This document shows positions 8,755 through 18,405 of a stretch of DNA of 33,338 nt, in pieces (position 1 is the stretch's first letter; the number at the start of each line of letters is the position of its first letter). The DNA is from Chitinophagales bacterium. GTDB lineage: Bacteria; Bacteroidota; Bacteroidia; Chitinophagales; Chitinophagaceae. The notes below the pieces were generated by a model. The model was not told the DNA's origin and made no database searches. It worked only from the letters and a program-made list of their open reading frames with translations. The stretch spans positions 1 to 33,338 of the forward strand of contig JAATGW010000025.1 in assembly GCA_015654495.1 (NCBI GenBank), read 5' to 3'. Made by a program: the position numbers and the translations under genes.

Positions 8755-10842
8755 TTAACGGAGTACCACAGCTCCTAACGGTGGTAAATGCAGATTTATT
8801 TCAAACCTTTTTTGCTTTTTATCCAGAACTTTTACCTCAACAGAGGGGTTAAAAACATTTCCGGCTCCCCAGAACTCCCTGCTGTCGCTATTGAAAATTT
8901 CCTGCCACTCTGATTTGCCGCTAACCTCTATCTTCCAGTCATTTCTGACTACCGGGGTCATATTCAGAATCACCAGGATATCGTTTTTTGAACTCTTTCC
9001 TTTTCTCTTAAAAACAATCACAGACTCCTGCCTGTGTGAAAGATCAACCCATTCAAAACCCTCGGCTTCAAACTGAAGTTCATGAAGTGCGGGTTCGTTG
9101 CAATAAAGTTTCGAGAGGGTGCTGACACAGGTTTTTAAGCCATTATGGCTGTCATGTGCTAATAATCCCCAGTCAAGCTCTGATTTATAATTCCATTCAG
9201 ACGTTTGCCCGAATTCATTTCCCATAAAAAGAAGTTTGCCACCCGGATGTGTGTACATATAGGTATACAGCAAACGAAGATTCGCGAATTTCTGCCAGTC
9301 GTCGCCGGGCATTTTATACAGCATCGGCGATTTGCCGTGTACAACTTCATCATGACTAAGGGGCAGCATAAAATTTTCATCGTTATAATACACCATGCTG
9401 AAAGTAAACTGGTCCTGTTGAAATTGCCTGTAAAAAGGATCCTGTTTAAAATATTTCAGCGTGTCATGCATCCAGCCCATCATCCATTTCATTCCAAAAC
9501 CGAGGCCATCCTGCCATGTTGGTTTGGAAACTCCCGGCCAATCTGTAGCCTCCTCGGCAATCGTCTGAACATCCGGGAAATCGCGATAAATTGTTTCGTT
9601 GAGATCTTTTATGAAAGCAATCGCTTCAAGATTTCCATTTCCTCCGAATGTATTGGGCTCCCATTCACCAGCCTTCCGGCTGTAGTCAAGTTTCAGAATT
9701 GATGACACCGCATCAACACGGATTCCATCAATATGAAATTGCTCAAACCAAAACCGCGCATTGCTGATAAGAAATGATTTCACTTCTCCCCTGCTGTAAT
9801 TGAAAATATAACTGTTCCAGTCCGGATGATAACCCTTACGCATATCCGCATATTCATAAGTATGCGTTCCGTCGAACATGAATAATCCATGATGATCATA
9901 TGGAAAATGCGAAGGCACCCAATCGAGGATCACGCCGATACCTTCGCGATGAAAATAATCGATCATTGCCATCAGCTCTTCAGGATTTCCGAATCGCGAA
10001 GTAGGAGCAAAATAGCCGGTGCCCTGGTAACCCCAGCTACCATCAAAAGGATATTCCATTACAGGCATAAATTCCACATGAGTAAAACCCATTTCCTTTG
10101 CGTAGGGCACCAACCTCTCTGCTATCTGCCAGTAGGAATTATAACTATCCTCATTGTTTTTGTCGGGGCGCATCCAGCTGGCCAGATGAACTTCATAAAC
10201 AGAATAGGCAGACTGAAGGGAATTGTGTTTTTTCCTGGTCTTCATCCACTGCTCATCCTTCCACTCATATTCAAAATTCCATGTGATAGAAGCCGTTTTG
10301 GGTTTATGTTCCCAGAAATGGGAATAGGGATCACCCTTATCCAGTTGCACTCCGCCAAAGCCCGTGATATGGTATTTATAAACTTCTCCGCGATTTACAT
10401 TCGGAATAAAACCTTCCCAAATACCGCTTTTATCAAGGCGTACAAAAAGATCATGTGATTCCTTATTCCAGTCGTTGAAATTTCCCGTGACTGTTATACG
10501 CGTAGCATTGGGAGCCCATACGGCAAAATAGCTTCCTGTAGTATCGAGTACTGTTATCTGTTTATTACCAAAATATTCATAAGCGTTATAACATGTGCCT
10601 TGCTGAAAATTGCGGATCACTTCATCATTAAATAATGAATAGTTCCACACCGGTTTCGTGGAATCAACAAAATGTATATCCTCATATTTCTCTGATCCCT
10701 GTTTAATACCACTCTTCACTTTAGTTTTATCGCTTGTGTGCATTTTAGACTTTTTTGCATCCTGTTTACTTTGCTTCGGAATTTTTTTTCCGTCAGATAA
10801 TTTTTTACCCTTTGTTCCGGAACTGTCGGATTCACGATTCAT
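8755..10842 (-). CDS. glgB: 1,4-alpha-glucan branching enzyme (GH13) with Lys-rich N-terminal extension
   Basis: CBM48-type N-domain (YFAVWAPNATRITVTGNFNDWN), GVILDWVPSHFPYD, GIRVDAVSSIL, IAEEATDWPGVS, PLSHDEVVHGKSPM, FMGNEFGQTSEWN. Confidence 0.95.
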   Translation of the reverse strand: MNRESDSSGTKGKKLSDGKKIPKQSKQDAKKSKMHTSDKTKVKSGIKQGSEKYEDIHFVDSTKPVWNYSLFNDEVIRNFQQGTCYNAYEYFGNKQITVLDTTGSYFAVWAPNATRITVTGNFNDWNKESHDLFVRLDKSGIWEGFIPNVNRGEVYKYHITGFGGVQLDKGDPYSHFWEHKPKTASITWNFEYEWKDEQWMKTRKKHNSLQSAYSVYEVHLASWMRPDKNNEDSYNSYWQIAERLVPYAKEMGFTHVEFMPVMEYPFDGSWGYQGTGYFAPTSRFGNPEELMAMIDYFHREGIGVILDWVPSHFPYDHHGLFMFDGTHTYEYADMRKGYHPDWNSYIFNYSRGEVKSFLISNARFWFEQFHIDGIRVDAVSSILKLDYSRKAGEWEPNTFGGNGNLEAIAFIKDLNETIYRDFPDVQTIAEEATDWPGVSKPTWQDGLGFGMKWMMGWMHDTLKYFKQDPFYRQFQQDQFTFSMVYYNDENFMLPLSHDEVVHGKSPMLYKMPGDDWQKFANLRLLYTYMYTHPGGKLLFMGNEFGQTSEWNYKSELDWGLLAHDSHNGLKTCVSTLSKLYCNEPALHELQFEAEGFEWVDLSHRQESVIVFKRKGKSSKNDILVILNMTPVVRNDWKIEVSGKSEWQEIFNSDSREFWGAGNVFNPSVEVKVLDKKQKRFEINLHLPPLGAVVLR

Positions 10843-10972
10843 ATGGTGTAATTAAGGGTTTAACTTAACATTATGTAGTATACAATTTAAGGTTTAAATA
10901 AATACAAGTTTCTTCGCAGGGTAAAATTCAAAATTCAATTTTACAACTGCACCAACAACCAAGGTAACTGAC

Positions 10973-13765
10973 ATGAGAAAAATAATCCTACTATCCTTAC
11001 TGTGTTCTTTTTTTTCTGCAGGAGCCTGGTCGCAGCAGTCAGCTGTTCAGGGTACAATAACGGATACAGTTAATAAGAAAAATCTTTACAGAACATCAAT
11101 CGTAATTCTACGGCAATCAGATTCGACGATGGTCGGATATACCCGGTCAACTCAGGACGGGTCTTTCAAATACAATCTGCAGGAGCCCGGAAAATACATC
11201 ATTCAAATTGGCCATCCGGGTTTTGCGGACTATTCGGATACATTCAGTATAGTTTCCAACACTCCTTTTATTCTTGGTGATATTTCACTCACTCCCAGGA
11301 GTAAGCTGCTCGAAGAAATCATTGTTAAAAAAACCATTCCGGCTATCCGCTTCAAAGGGGATACCCTTGTTTTTAAGGCTGATAGTTTTGCTGTTAAAGC
11401 CGGCGCTTCAGTCGAAGATATGCTTAAAATTATGCCCGGCTTCCAGGTCGATAAAAACGGACAGATTACGGCCCAGGGCCAACGGGTTCAGAAGGTGCTG
11501 GTTGATGGAGAAGAATTTTTTAGCGATGACCCGACAATTGCAACAAAAAATCTCCTCGCAAATATGGTAGACGATGTGGAGGTTTTTGATAAGAAAAGCG
11601 ACCAGGCTGTATTTTCAGGAGTTGATGACGGAGAGAAAACAAAAACAATTAATCTCAAACTAAAAGAAGATAAGAAGAACGGCTATTTCGGAAAACTTGA
11701 AGGAGGAACTGACTTTAAGAATTACTTTAACAACAATGCCATGTTGAATTATTTCAAAGGGAAAAAGAAAATTTCCGGTTTTGGAATTATGTCAAACAAT
11801 GGAAAAACAGGGCTCGATTGGCAGGAAAATGCAAACTATGGCGGGAATAGCGGCAATATGGAATCCGGTATGAGTGATGATGGCGGCATGTATTTTATGA
11901 TGAACAATAACGATGAATTTGGTGGTTCTAATTTTTATGGCGAAGGAATTCCGAGCAGCTGGTCGGCTGGTGCACATTTTTCAAATAAATGGGATGCTGA
12001 TCGCCAGCACCTGAACGGCAACTATCGTTTTAACAAACTGAATAATGATGCAACAGTTAATACAAAAACCCAGTACATCCTGCCAGACACTTTGTATTAC
12101 CAGAATCAGTTGAACAAAACATATAATAGCCGGATGCGGAACCGGCTGGAAGGAATTTATGAAGTAACACTTGACTCATCTTCTTCCTTAAAAATAACAG
12201 CTAACGGCTCTCTTGGTGAAAACACAAATTATAATCAGTTTAACACCGAATCTCTCAATGAAGAAAATCAGCAGGTAAACTCAAGCGAAAGGTTCACAAC
12301 AAATAATGGAACCAGCCAGGCAATCAACAGCACTCTTTTATACAGAAAACGGTTTAAGGGTGCCGGACATACAATGTCGGTCACGCTCCGGCAGGACTAT
12401 AATAATCAACCCGGCGAGGGATTCCTGAAAGCTGATAACAGGTTTTTTGATGAGCAGGGAAATATTGTGCGTCAGGATATTATTGATCAGCGCAAAATCA
12501 ATAATAACAGGATCAATAATATCAACGGACGTATTTCATATACAAAACCTATATCAAAACGTTCTTATCTGGAATTCAACTATACGCTGGCGAATAACCG
12601 AAGAAATTCAGACCGCCAGACCTATGAAAAAACTTCACCCAATGACCCTAAATACGACGAGGAAGTTGAATTGCTCACCAATAACCTCGATTACAATACC
12701 TGGAGCAATACCGGTGGCATTAACTACAGGTATGCGAAACCCAAAAAGTTCAATTTCAGTATTGGCGGATCTGTAAGTCAGAATAATCTATACCAGAAAG
12801 ATCTTAAAAGAGACACAAGTGTGAAGTATAATTTTCTCAATTTCTTTCCACAGGCCAATGCCAATTTTACATTGAAGAAAAACAAGAATATCGGCATACG
12901 CTACAATGGATCAACCCAGCAACCTACAATTGAGCAGTTACAGCCAATTGTTGACAATACGGATCCTTTGAATGTTTATATTGGTAACCCTGACCTTAAA
13001 CTGGCAGTGAATCACAACCTGGGTCTCAATTTTGGTGGTTACGATTTTTTAAGTGAAAGCGGATTTTATATAAATGCCAATGTCAATATAACCCAGAACG
13101 CCTTCAGCACAAGGGATGTAGTAGATTCACTGGGCCGCAGGGTGTATCAAACAGTAAACGTACCTCTTACCCTCAATGCAAACAGTTTCTTTGACTACAA
13201 TTTTAAAATTAAAAAGACGCCCTGGAGTTTCAGCGCAGGATATAATCTTGGATACACCAAAAACGTAAATTTTATCAACGGCGAAGAAAACACCATCAAA
13301 TCCGGCCGGGCCGGCGTCAATGCATCTATCCGGTTTTATAAAGACAAAAAATTCAGTGCCAGCACCTATTCCGTTTTTACATACAATTTTTCCGAATCAT
13401 CCATCCGCACAGATATCAAAACAAATTACTGGATTCAGCGGCATGATGTGGATATGACTGTATTCCTGCCATGGAAACTGGAACTGACGGGTGAACTCAG
13501 CATCAACCTGCGCCAGAAAACATCTGTGTTCGATAATAACAATAACGTTTACCTGCTGAATGCATGGATCGACAAGAAGCTGCTTAAAAATGATCCGCTT
13601 CGTATCAGGTTATATGCATTCGATATTCTTAATCAGAATAAAGGTTTCAGAAGAAATATCAATACTAATTTTATTTCTGAACGGACCTATAATACGTTCC
13701 AGCGTTACCTGATGATTTCTGTAATCTGGAATTTTAATAAAAATGGCAAACCTCAATCATTCTGA
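10973..13765 (+). CDS. Outer-membrane beta-barrel (TonB-receptor-like) protein with CarboxypepD_reg-like N-domain
   Basis: 930 aa; signal peptide, AVQGTITDTVNKKNLYRTSIVIL N-domain, plug-like SVEDMLKIMPGFQVDKNGQITAQGQRVQKVLVDGEEFFSDDPTIATKNL, long Asn/aromatic-rich amphipathic strands. Confidence 0.88.
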   Translation: MRKIILLSLLCSFFSAGAWSQQSAVQGTITDTVNKKNLYRTSIVILRQSDSTMVGYTRSTQDGSFKYNLQEPGKYIIQIGHPGFADYSDTFSIVSNTPFILGDISLTPRSKLLEEIIVKKTIPAIRFKGDTLVFKADSFAVKAGASVEDMLKIMPGFQVDKNGQITAQGQRVQKVLVDGEEFFSDDPTIATKNLLANMVDDVEVFDKKSDQAVFSGVDDGEKTKTINLKLKEDKKNGYFGKLEGGTDFKNYFNNNAMLNYFKGKKKISGFGIMSNNGKTGLDWQENANYGGNSGNMESGMSDDGGMYFMMNNNDEFGGSNFYGEGIPSSWSAGAHFSNKWDADRQHLNGNYRFNKLNNDATVNTKTQYILPDTLYYQNQLNKTYNSRMRNRLEGIYEVTLDSSSSLKITANGSLGENTNYNQFNTESLNEENQQVNSSERFTTNNGTSQAINSTLLYRKRFKGAGHTMSVTLRQDYNNQPGEGFLKADNRFFDEQGNIVRQDIIDQRKINNNRINNINGRISYTKPISKRSYLEFNYTLANNRRNSDRQTYEKTSPNDPKYDEEVELLTNNLDYNTWSNTGGINYRYAKPKKFNFSIGGSVSQNNLYQKDLKRDTSVKYNFLNFFPQANANFTLKKNKNIGIRYNGSTQQPTIEQLQPIVDNTDPLNVYIGNPDLKLAVNHNLGLNFGGYDFLSESGFYINANVNITQNAFSTRDVVDSLGRRVYQTVNVPLTLNANSFFDYNFKIKKTPWSFSAGYNLGYTKNVNFINGEENTIKSGRAGVNASIRFYKDKKFSASTYSVFTYNFSESSIRTDIKTNYWIQRHDVDMTVFLPWKLELTGELSINLRQKTSVFDNNNNVYLLNAWIDKKLLKNDPLRIRLYAFDILNQNKGFRRNINTNFISERTYNTFQRYLMISVIWNFNKNGKPQSF

Positions 13766-13767
13766 TC

Positions 13768-14502
13768 ATGAAATTTATAAGATATATAATCATTGTTTTC
13801 CTGCTTTTAAATGCCAGCCAATCTGCAAATGCACAGCAATTTATTACAGCAGGAAAAATCGAATTCGAAAAGAGAACCAATCAGCATTCTTTACTGGAGG
13901 ATGAAAGCATGTGGGACGAGATGATGAAAAAAAACCTTCCGAAATTTGCTGTCACCTATTTCGATCTGTTTTTTGATGAAAACAAAAGCCTTTATAAAAC
14001 CGGCCGCGATCCTGATAACCGAATGATCCACTGGGGTCTGAGTTATATCTCAAATACAGTGTACAAGGACATGCAGCATGAAACTTTTGTGAACCAGAAA
14101 AATATATTCGGCAGCGATTTTCTGATTGCAGACTCCTTACAAAAAATAGATTGGAAAATCACCAATGAACCACGAACCATTGCCGGATTCGAATGCCGCA
14201 AAGCTGTAGGCCGGATTTTCGATTCTATTGTGGTTATCGCATTTTATACCGATGAGATCATACCTTCAACGGGCCCCGAATCTTTTGGCGGACTGCCTGG
14301 AATGATCCTCGGCCTCGCGATTCCAAGAATGCACACCACCTGGTATGCCACCAAACTTGAAATCAGGGAAACAACACCAAAAGAAATTGTGATCCCTAAA
14401 ACCGGAAAGAAATTCAACGAAAAACAATTCCGGGTGGAAATGCAGGATATTCTGAAAGAACGTGAATGGCTCAAGAAGCTTTCCTGGCAGATGTTGATCT
14501 GA
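13768..14502 (+). CDS. GLPGLI family protein
   Basis: 244 aa, signal peptide; GPESFGGLPGMILGLAIP contains the variant family motif GLPGMI; starts 2 nt after the stop of the beta-barrel gene. Confidence 0.88.
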   Translation: MKFIRYIIIVFLLLNASQSANAQQFITAGKIEFEKRTNQHSLLEDESMWDEMMKKNLPKFAVTYFDLFFDENKSLYKTGRDPDNRMIHWGLSYISNTVYKDMQHETFVNQKNIFGSDFLIADSLQKIDWKITNEPRTIAGFECRKAVGRIFDSIVVIAFYTDEIIPSTGPESFGGLPGMILGLAIPRMHTTWYATKLEIRETTPKEIVIPKTGKKFNEKQFRVEMQDILKEREWLKKLSWQMLI

Positions 14503-14523
14503 AAGGCAGGAGGCAGCAGGCAG
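14503..14523. repeat. Heptamer tandem array, NAGGCAG family
   Basis: aaggcag gaggcag caggcag, directly after the stop codon of the GLPGLI gene. Confidence 0.8.
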
Positions 14524-14543
14524 AAAACCAAAGGAAAGAACTT

Positions 14544-14571
14544 AAGGCAAAAGGCAGGAGGCAAGAGGCAA
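14544..14571. repeat. Heptamer tandem array, NAGGCAR family
   Basis: aaggcaa aaggcag gaggcaa gaggcaa; shares the 13-mer aaggcaggaggca with the array at 14503. Confidence 0.8.
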
Positions 14572-14640
14572 TAGGAACAGCCAGTGTGGAGTTAATAGTG
14601 GGTAATTTGCCAATATCCCTGTTAATTTCAAATCTTTAAT

Positions 14641-15069
14641 ATGAATCGTAAATTTTATTTCCTGGTTATATCGCTTTTTTTAGTCAGTACTTTCGCTTCT
14701 GTGGCATTTCAACGGGCATCGGCGCAGGGTATTGAAGATCAGAAGAAATTTCTCACGCAGAAGCCCTGGCATATTATTGAAGATAAACTTACCGGCGTAG
14801 GTAATCATCGTGCAATGAATGGTGAGGCTGAGATTATTTTCAGCGCTGACGGAAACTGGAATTGCAATCAGAATATTGAAGGGGAAAAATCCGGAACCTG
14901 GTGGTTAAAAGATACAAGCACACTTTATCTTAAAACAGCCAAAGGCGGAAAGGAAATCAAATGTGAGCTGATTAAACTTACTGCCGAAACTCTCCGCTTT
15001 AAATACAAACTTCTCACGGCCGCACGCGTAATGGAATGGGAAAGTACTGAAGACGACGTTGAACGTTAA
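14641..15069 (+). CDS. Hypothetical exported protein (small, lipocalin-like appearance)
   Basis: 142 aa with signal peptide; GNWNCNQNIEGEKSGTWWLKDTSTLYL suggests a beta-rich fold. C-terminus ..DVER* falls in a heptamer array. Confidence 0.6.
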   Translation: MNRKFYFLVISLFLVSTFASVAFQRASAQGIEDQKKFLTQKPWHIIEDKLTGVGNHRAMNGEAEIIFSADGNWNCNQNIEGEKSGTWWLKDTSTLYLKTAKGGKEIKCELIKLTAETLRFKYKLLTAARVMEWESTEDDVER

Positions 15070-15083
15070 ACGTACAACGTCCC
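15056..15083. repeat. Heptamer tandem array, ACGTTNA/AACGTT family
   Basis: acgttga acgttaa acgtaca acgtccc; contains the stop codon at 15067-15069. Confidence 0.75.
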
Positions 15084-15100
15084 CTCAACAGCAGTGGTTG

Positions 15101-16954
15101 TCATTGAAGTTCCAGAACAGTTAGTTGCAATGCGGGCAGTTTTATTTTCGTTCCAAGATTCACGCTATTTCCACTCACTACATCCTTTGCATTTTTAAAA
15201 TTTCCAATCCGCTCTGAGAAACGCGAAAGATCAAGAACTGATTCCGTTTCCTTGCTATTTAAAATGCACATTATTGTTTGCCTGTTGTCGTATCTGAAAT
15301 AAACATAAATTCCATTTTGCGGAATATACTGCATAGTGTTGCCACGGCTAAGAGCCGATGAAGTTTTACGGAAACCTGCGAGCCGTTTGGTATAATTAAA
15401 AGCTTCGTTTTCCTGATCTGTTCTTCCGGAAGCAGAAAACTTATTGGCCGAATCACCGGAAAATCCACCCGGAAAATCCCGTCTTACTTCCGCGTCTGAA
15501 GGGTTTTTCAAATTTTTCATCAGAATTTCTGTACCATAATACATTTGTGGTATTCCCCTCAAAGTGAGCAATAGTCCAACACCAATTTTGAATTTACTGA
15601 ATTGCTCTCCGGCTACTGAGTAAAACCGATCCATATCGTGGTTATCGAGAAATATACAATTGCGAAGCGGGTCTTTATATAGAAAGTCCTGGGAAAGTGT
15701 TTCGTATAAGTTCCCGGCACTTTCGGGCGATTGGGCCCTGGTAGCATCCAGTACCGAACCGTTTACAGGAAAATCAGTAACGCCCTGGGCATTGTGTTTG
15801 AATTTCGTGTTCATATTATTCTGTACAAAATAGGCTGCCTCAGGAACCAGGTTGGTCCATGCTTCGCCGAACACCGTAATAGCCGGAAATTCTTTCTCAA
15901 GTGCCGAATTGATATTATTCAAAAACTGTTCATCACAATATTTGTAGGTATCCACACGCCACCCATCGATACCGAATTCTTCAGTAGCCCAGATCGTATT
16001 CTGAATAATATATTTTGCAACATAAGGGTTGGCGAGATTAAGGTCAGGCAGATGTGGAACAAACCAGCCACCAACCATAATCTTCTTATCGATAGCAGAA
16101 GCATAGGGATCCATAAATACTTCTTCCTTATGATTGCTGCCCTGGTATGCAGGCCATTGATTCAACCAGTCTTTCATTGGTGGATCCAGCACGGTATGAT
16201 GGAATGATCCAACATGATTATATACGGCATCCTGGATGATCTTCATTCCTTTTGCATGCGCGGCATCTACCAGCTGGTGATATGCAGTATTACCTCCATG
16301 CCTCGGATCAATAGTATAGTGATTGGTGATCCAGTAGCCATGGTAACCACTCATGAGATTTTTTCCTTCCTGCATCAGGGGCATATCGTTCTCTACCACC
16401 GGGGTCATCCAAACCGTTGTGATTCCAAGATCCTTCAGGTAATCGAGATGGTTTTCCACGCCTTTTAAATCACCGCCATGCCGGGTCAGGGAATTCGCCC
16501 TGTCTGCGAGGGTATCCCGGCAGGTCCTGCATTTGTCATTTGCAGGATCTCCGTTTGCAAAACGATCGGGCATAATGAGGTATATAAAATCATTTGAACG
16601 CACACCCTGCACCCTGCTTTTTCCGTTCAGTGCACTCTTTGCTTTCAGTACGTAACGCAATTTTTTTCCATCAGAAAAACGGATTTCAAAAGAGCCGGGC
16701 TTTGTTGTTGACGCAATTTCCAGGTCGATGAAAACATAATTCTTATTTTCCGGCTGACTGACTTTCACAACTCTTATACCCGGATAATTGATTTTAATGC
16801 CCGCGGAAATATTACCTGTGTTATGCACCATCAGTTGCAATTGCTTCGCCTGCATACCGGTCCACCAATGAGTTGGATATACCTTTATTTCCTGGCCTTC
16901 TGCATTCAGCAAAAAGGCAAGCATCACAATGGTTAGAAAATTTTTTAAAGACAT
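15101..16954 (-). CDS. Exported GH13 alpha-amylase/neopullulanase-type enzyme with N-terminal cyclomaltodextrinase-like domain
   Basis: Signal peptide, KVYPTHWWTGMQAKQLQLMVHNTG N-domain, MKIIQDAVYNHVG, GIDGWRVDTYKYCDEQFL, ITVFGEAWTN, IFLDNHDMDRFYS. Confidence 0.92.
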   Translation of the reverse strand: MSLKNFLTIVMLAFLLNAEGQEIKVYPTHWWTGMQAKQLQLMVHNTGNISAGIKINYPGIRVVKVSQPENKNYVFIDLEIASTTKPGSFEIRFSDGKKLRYVLKAKSALNGKSRVQGVRSNDFIYLIMPDRFANGDPANDKCRTCRDTLADRANSLTRHGGDLKGVENHLDYLKDLGITTVWMTPVVENDMPLMQEGKNLMSGYHGYWITNHYTIDPRHGGNTAYHQLVDAAHAKGMKIIQDAVYNHVGSFHHTVLDPPMKDWLNQWPAYQGSNHKEEVFMDPYASAIDKKIMVGGWFVPHLPDLNLANPYVAKYIIQNTIWATEEFGIDGWRVDTYKYCDEQFLNNINSALEKEFPAITVFGEAWTNLVPEAAYFVQNNMNTKFKHNAQGVTDFPVNGSVLDATRAQSPESAGNLYETLSQDFLYKDPLRNCIFLDNHDMDRFYSVAGEQFSKFKIGVGLLLTLRGIPQMYYGTEILMKNLKNPSDAEVRRDFPGGFSGDSANKFSASGRTDQENEAFNYTKRLAGFRKTSSALSRGNTMQYIPQNGIYVYFRYDNRQTIMCILNSKETESVLDLSRFSERIGNFKNAKDVVSGNSVNLGTKIKLPALQLTVLELQ

Positions 16955-16966
16955 TTCGCAGGAGAT

Positions 16967-18352
16967 TTATTGTTTTTCCTCTACCACTGCAATTGTTGCA
17001 GGATCGTACACATAGATGACGCTGACGGCGGCACAGAGCATGCAGATACCGGAAAGCACCAATGCATATACCGGCTGATTGTTATAAAGGTGTTTTACTG
17101 CGGGTCCACCGATAATTCCATTCAGAATCTGAGGAATGGTGATAAAGAAATTAAAAATACCCATATAGATACCCATCTTACCTGCTGGTATAGACGAAGA
17201 GAGAATCACATAGGGCATAGCAAGGATGCTGGCCCAGGCAATGCCTACCAGCACCATCGAAAAAATGAGAAATTCTTTATTCGGAGCAAAATAGATGGAG
17301 ATCAATCCAACACCACCTGCTATCAATGATACGGCGTGCGTCTTTTTTCTCCCGATCCGGTTGGCAATCCAGGGTAAACAAAGCGCATAAATGGCAGACA
17401 CGCCGTTATAAACTGAAAATATTACACCAGTCCAGTTTTGTGCTTCGCGATAGGAGTCGGAACTTTTGTCGTTTACTGACAATCCCATAATATGAGTAGC
17501 AATTGAATCGGTTGTAAACACCCACATGCCGAATAAAGCGAACCATGAAAAAAACTGGACAAGGCCGAGTTGTTTCATAGTGCGTGGCATATTCGCGAAG
17601 TCGCGGAATATAGAACTCAATCCTGCATGGTGATCTTCGTTTTTTCCATGAAACTGTTCATAGTCCTTAGGGGGATATTCCTTTGTTTTAAATACCGTCC
17701 ACAATACCGACCCGACAAAAAACACAGCGCCGATATAAAAAGCATACCTGATATTCAGTCCCACCACCCCTTCCGGCGCTTCCTTTGGTACATCGAACCA
17801 ATTGTAAAGAATGCTAGGTAACAATGAACCGGCCACTGCGCCTATCCCTATCAGGCAGGTCTGGATTGAAAATCCTTTGGTCCTTTGAGAATCGGGCAGA
17901 TTATCAGCAACAAGCGCACGAAAAGGTTCCATCGCAAGATTAAAACAGGCGTCCATAATCATCAGGAATGCTGCGCCGACAATAACCAGCGGCGCAATGG
18001 ACCCGAGGATTCCGGCATTAGGCATGAGCGTTAGTGCACAGGAGGAAAGAATTGCACCGGCAAGAAAATAGGGACGCCGGCGCCCCAGGCGATTCCAGGT
18101 ACGATCGCTGTAGTGCCCGACAATCGGTTGTACAATCAATCCCACAAGAGGTGCTGCCAGCCAGAACCAGGATAGTTGTTCCACTTCTGCTCCATAATTC
18201 CGTAGTATTCCGCTGGCATTGGCATTTTGCAATGCGAATGCAAACTGTATCCCCAGAAATCCAAAACTCATATTGAAGATCTGCCAGAAACTTAGAAGAG
18301 GTTTTGGCCTAAGATCAGGTTTATCAATAACCGGCGAAGGAGCTATTGGCAT
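16967..18352 (-). CDS. MFS transporter, SLC45-like (putative maltose/oligosaccharide uptake)
   Basis: 461 aa, about 12 TM; GHYSDRTWNRLGRRRPYFLAGAILSS and PYVILSSSIPAGKMGIYMGIFNFFITIPQI are typical SLC45/GPH-like features. Confidence 0.85.
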   Translation of the reverse strand: MPIAPSPVIDKPDLRPKPLLSFWQIFNMSFGFLGIQFAFALQNANASGILRNYGAEVEQLSWFWLAAPLVGLIVQPIVGHYSDRTWNRLGRRRPYFLAGAILSSCALTLMPNAGILGSIAPLVIVGAAFLMIMDACFNLAMEPFRALVADNLPDSQRTKGFSIQTCLIGIGAVAGSLLPSILYNWFDVPKEAPEGVVGLNIRYAFYIGAVFFVGSVLWTVFKTKEYPPKDYEQFHGKNEDHHAGLSSIFRDFANMPRTMKQLGLVQFFSWFALFGMWVFTTDSIATHIMGLSVNDKSSDSYREAQNWTGVIFSVYNGVSAIYALCLPWIANRIGRKKTHAVSLIAGGVGLISIYFAPNKEFLIFSMVLVGIAWASILAMPYVILSSSIPAGKMGIYMGIFNFFITIPQILNGIIGGPAVKHLYNNQPVYALVLSGICMLCAAVSVIYVYDPATIAVVEEKQ

Positions 18353-18356
18353 GGCA

Positions 18357-18405
18357 AAAGTTGAAAGTTCAACGTTAAACGTTGAACGTTTAACGTCTAA
18401 CGTTA
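18357..18405. repeat. Heptamer tandem array filling the glgC/MFS intergenic gap
   Basis: aaagttg aaagttc aacgtta aacgttg aacgttt aacgtct aacgtta = 7 contiguous 7-mers (49 bp). Includes the glgC stop codon (18403-18405, minus) and ends 4 nt from the MFS start codon. Confidence 0.9.

Noticed and set aside
9205-9702. 165-aa plus-strand ORF opposite glgB
   Set aside because: Antisense shadow of a strongly supported glgB coding frame; no recognisable domain.
9889-10458. 189-aa plus-strand ORF opposite glgB
   Set aside because: Antisense shadow; composition is typical of reverse-frame translation.
15731-16207. 158-aa plus-strand ORF opposite the GH13 gene
   Set aside because: Antisense shadow of a motif-rich GH13 frame.
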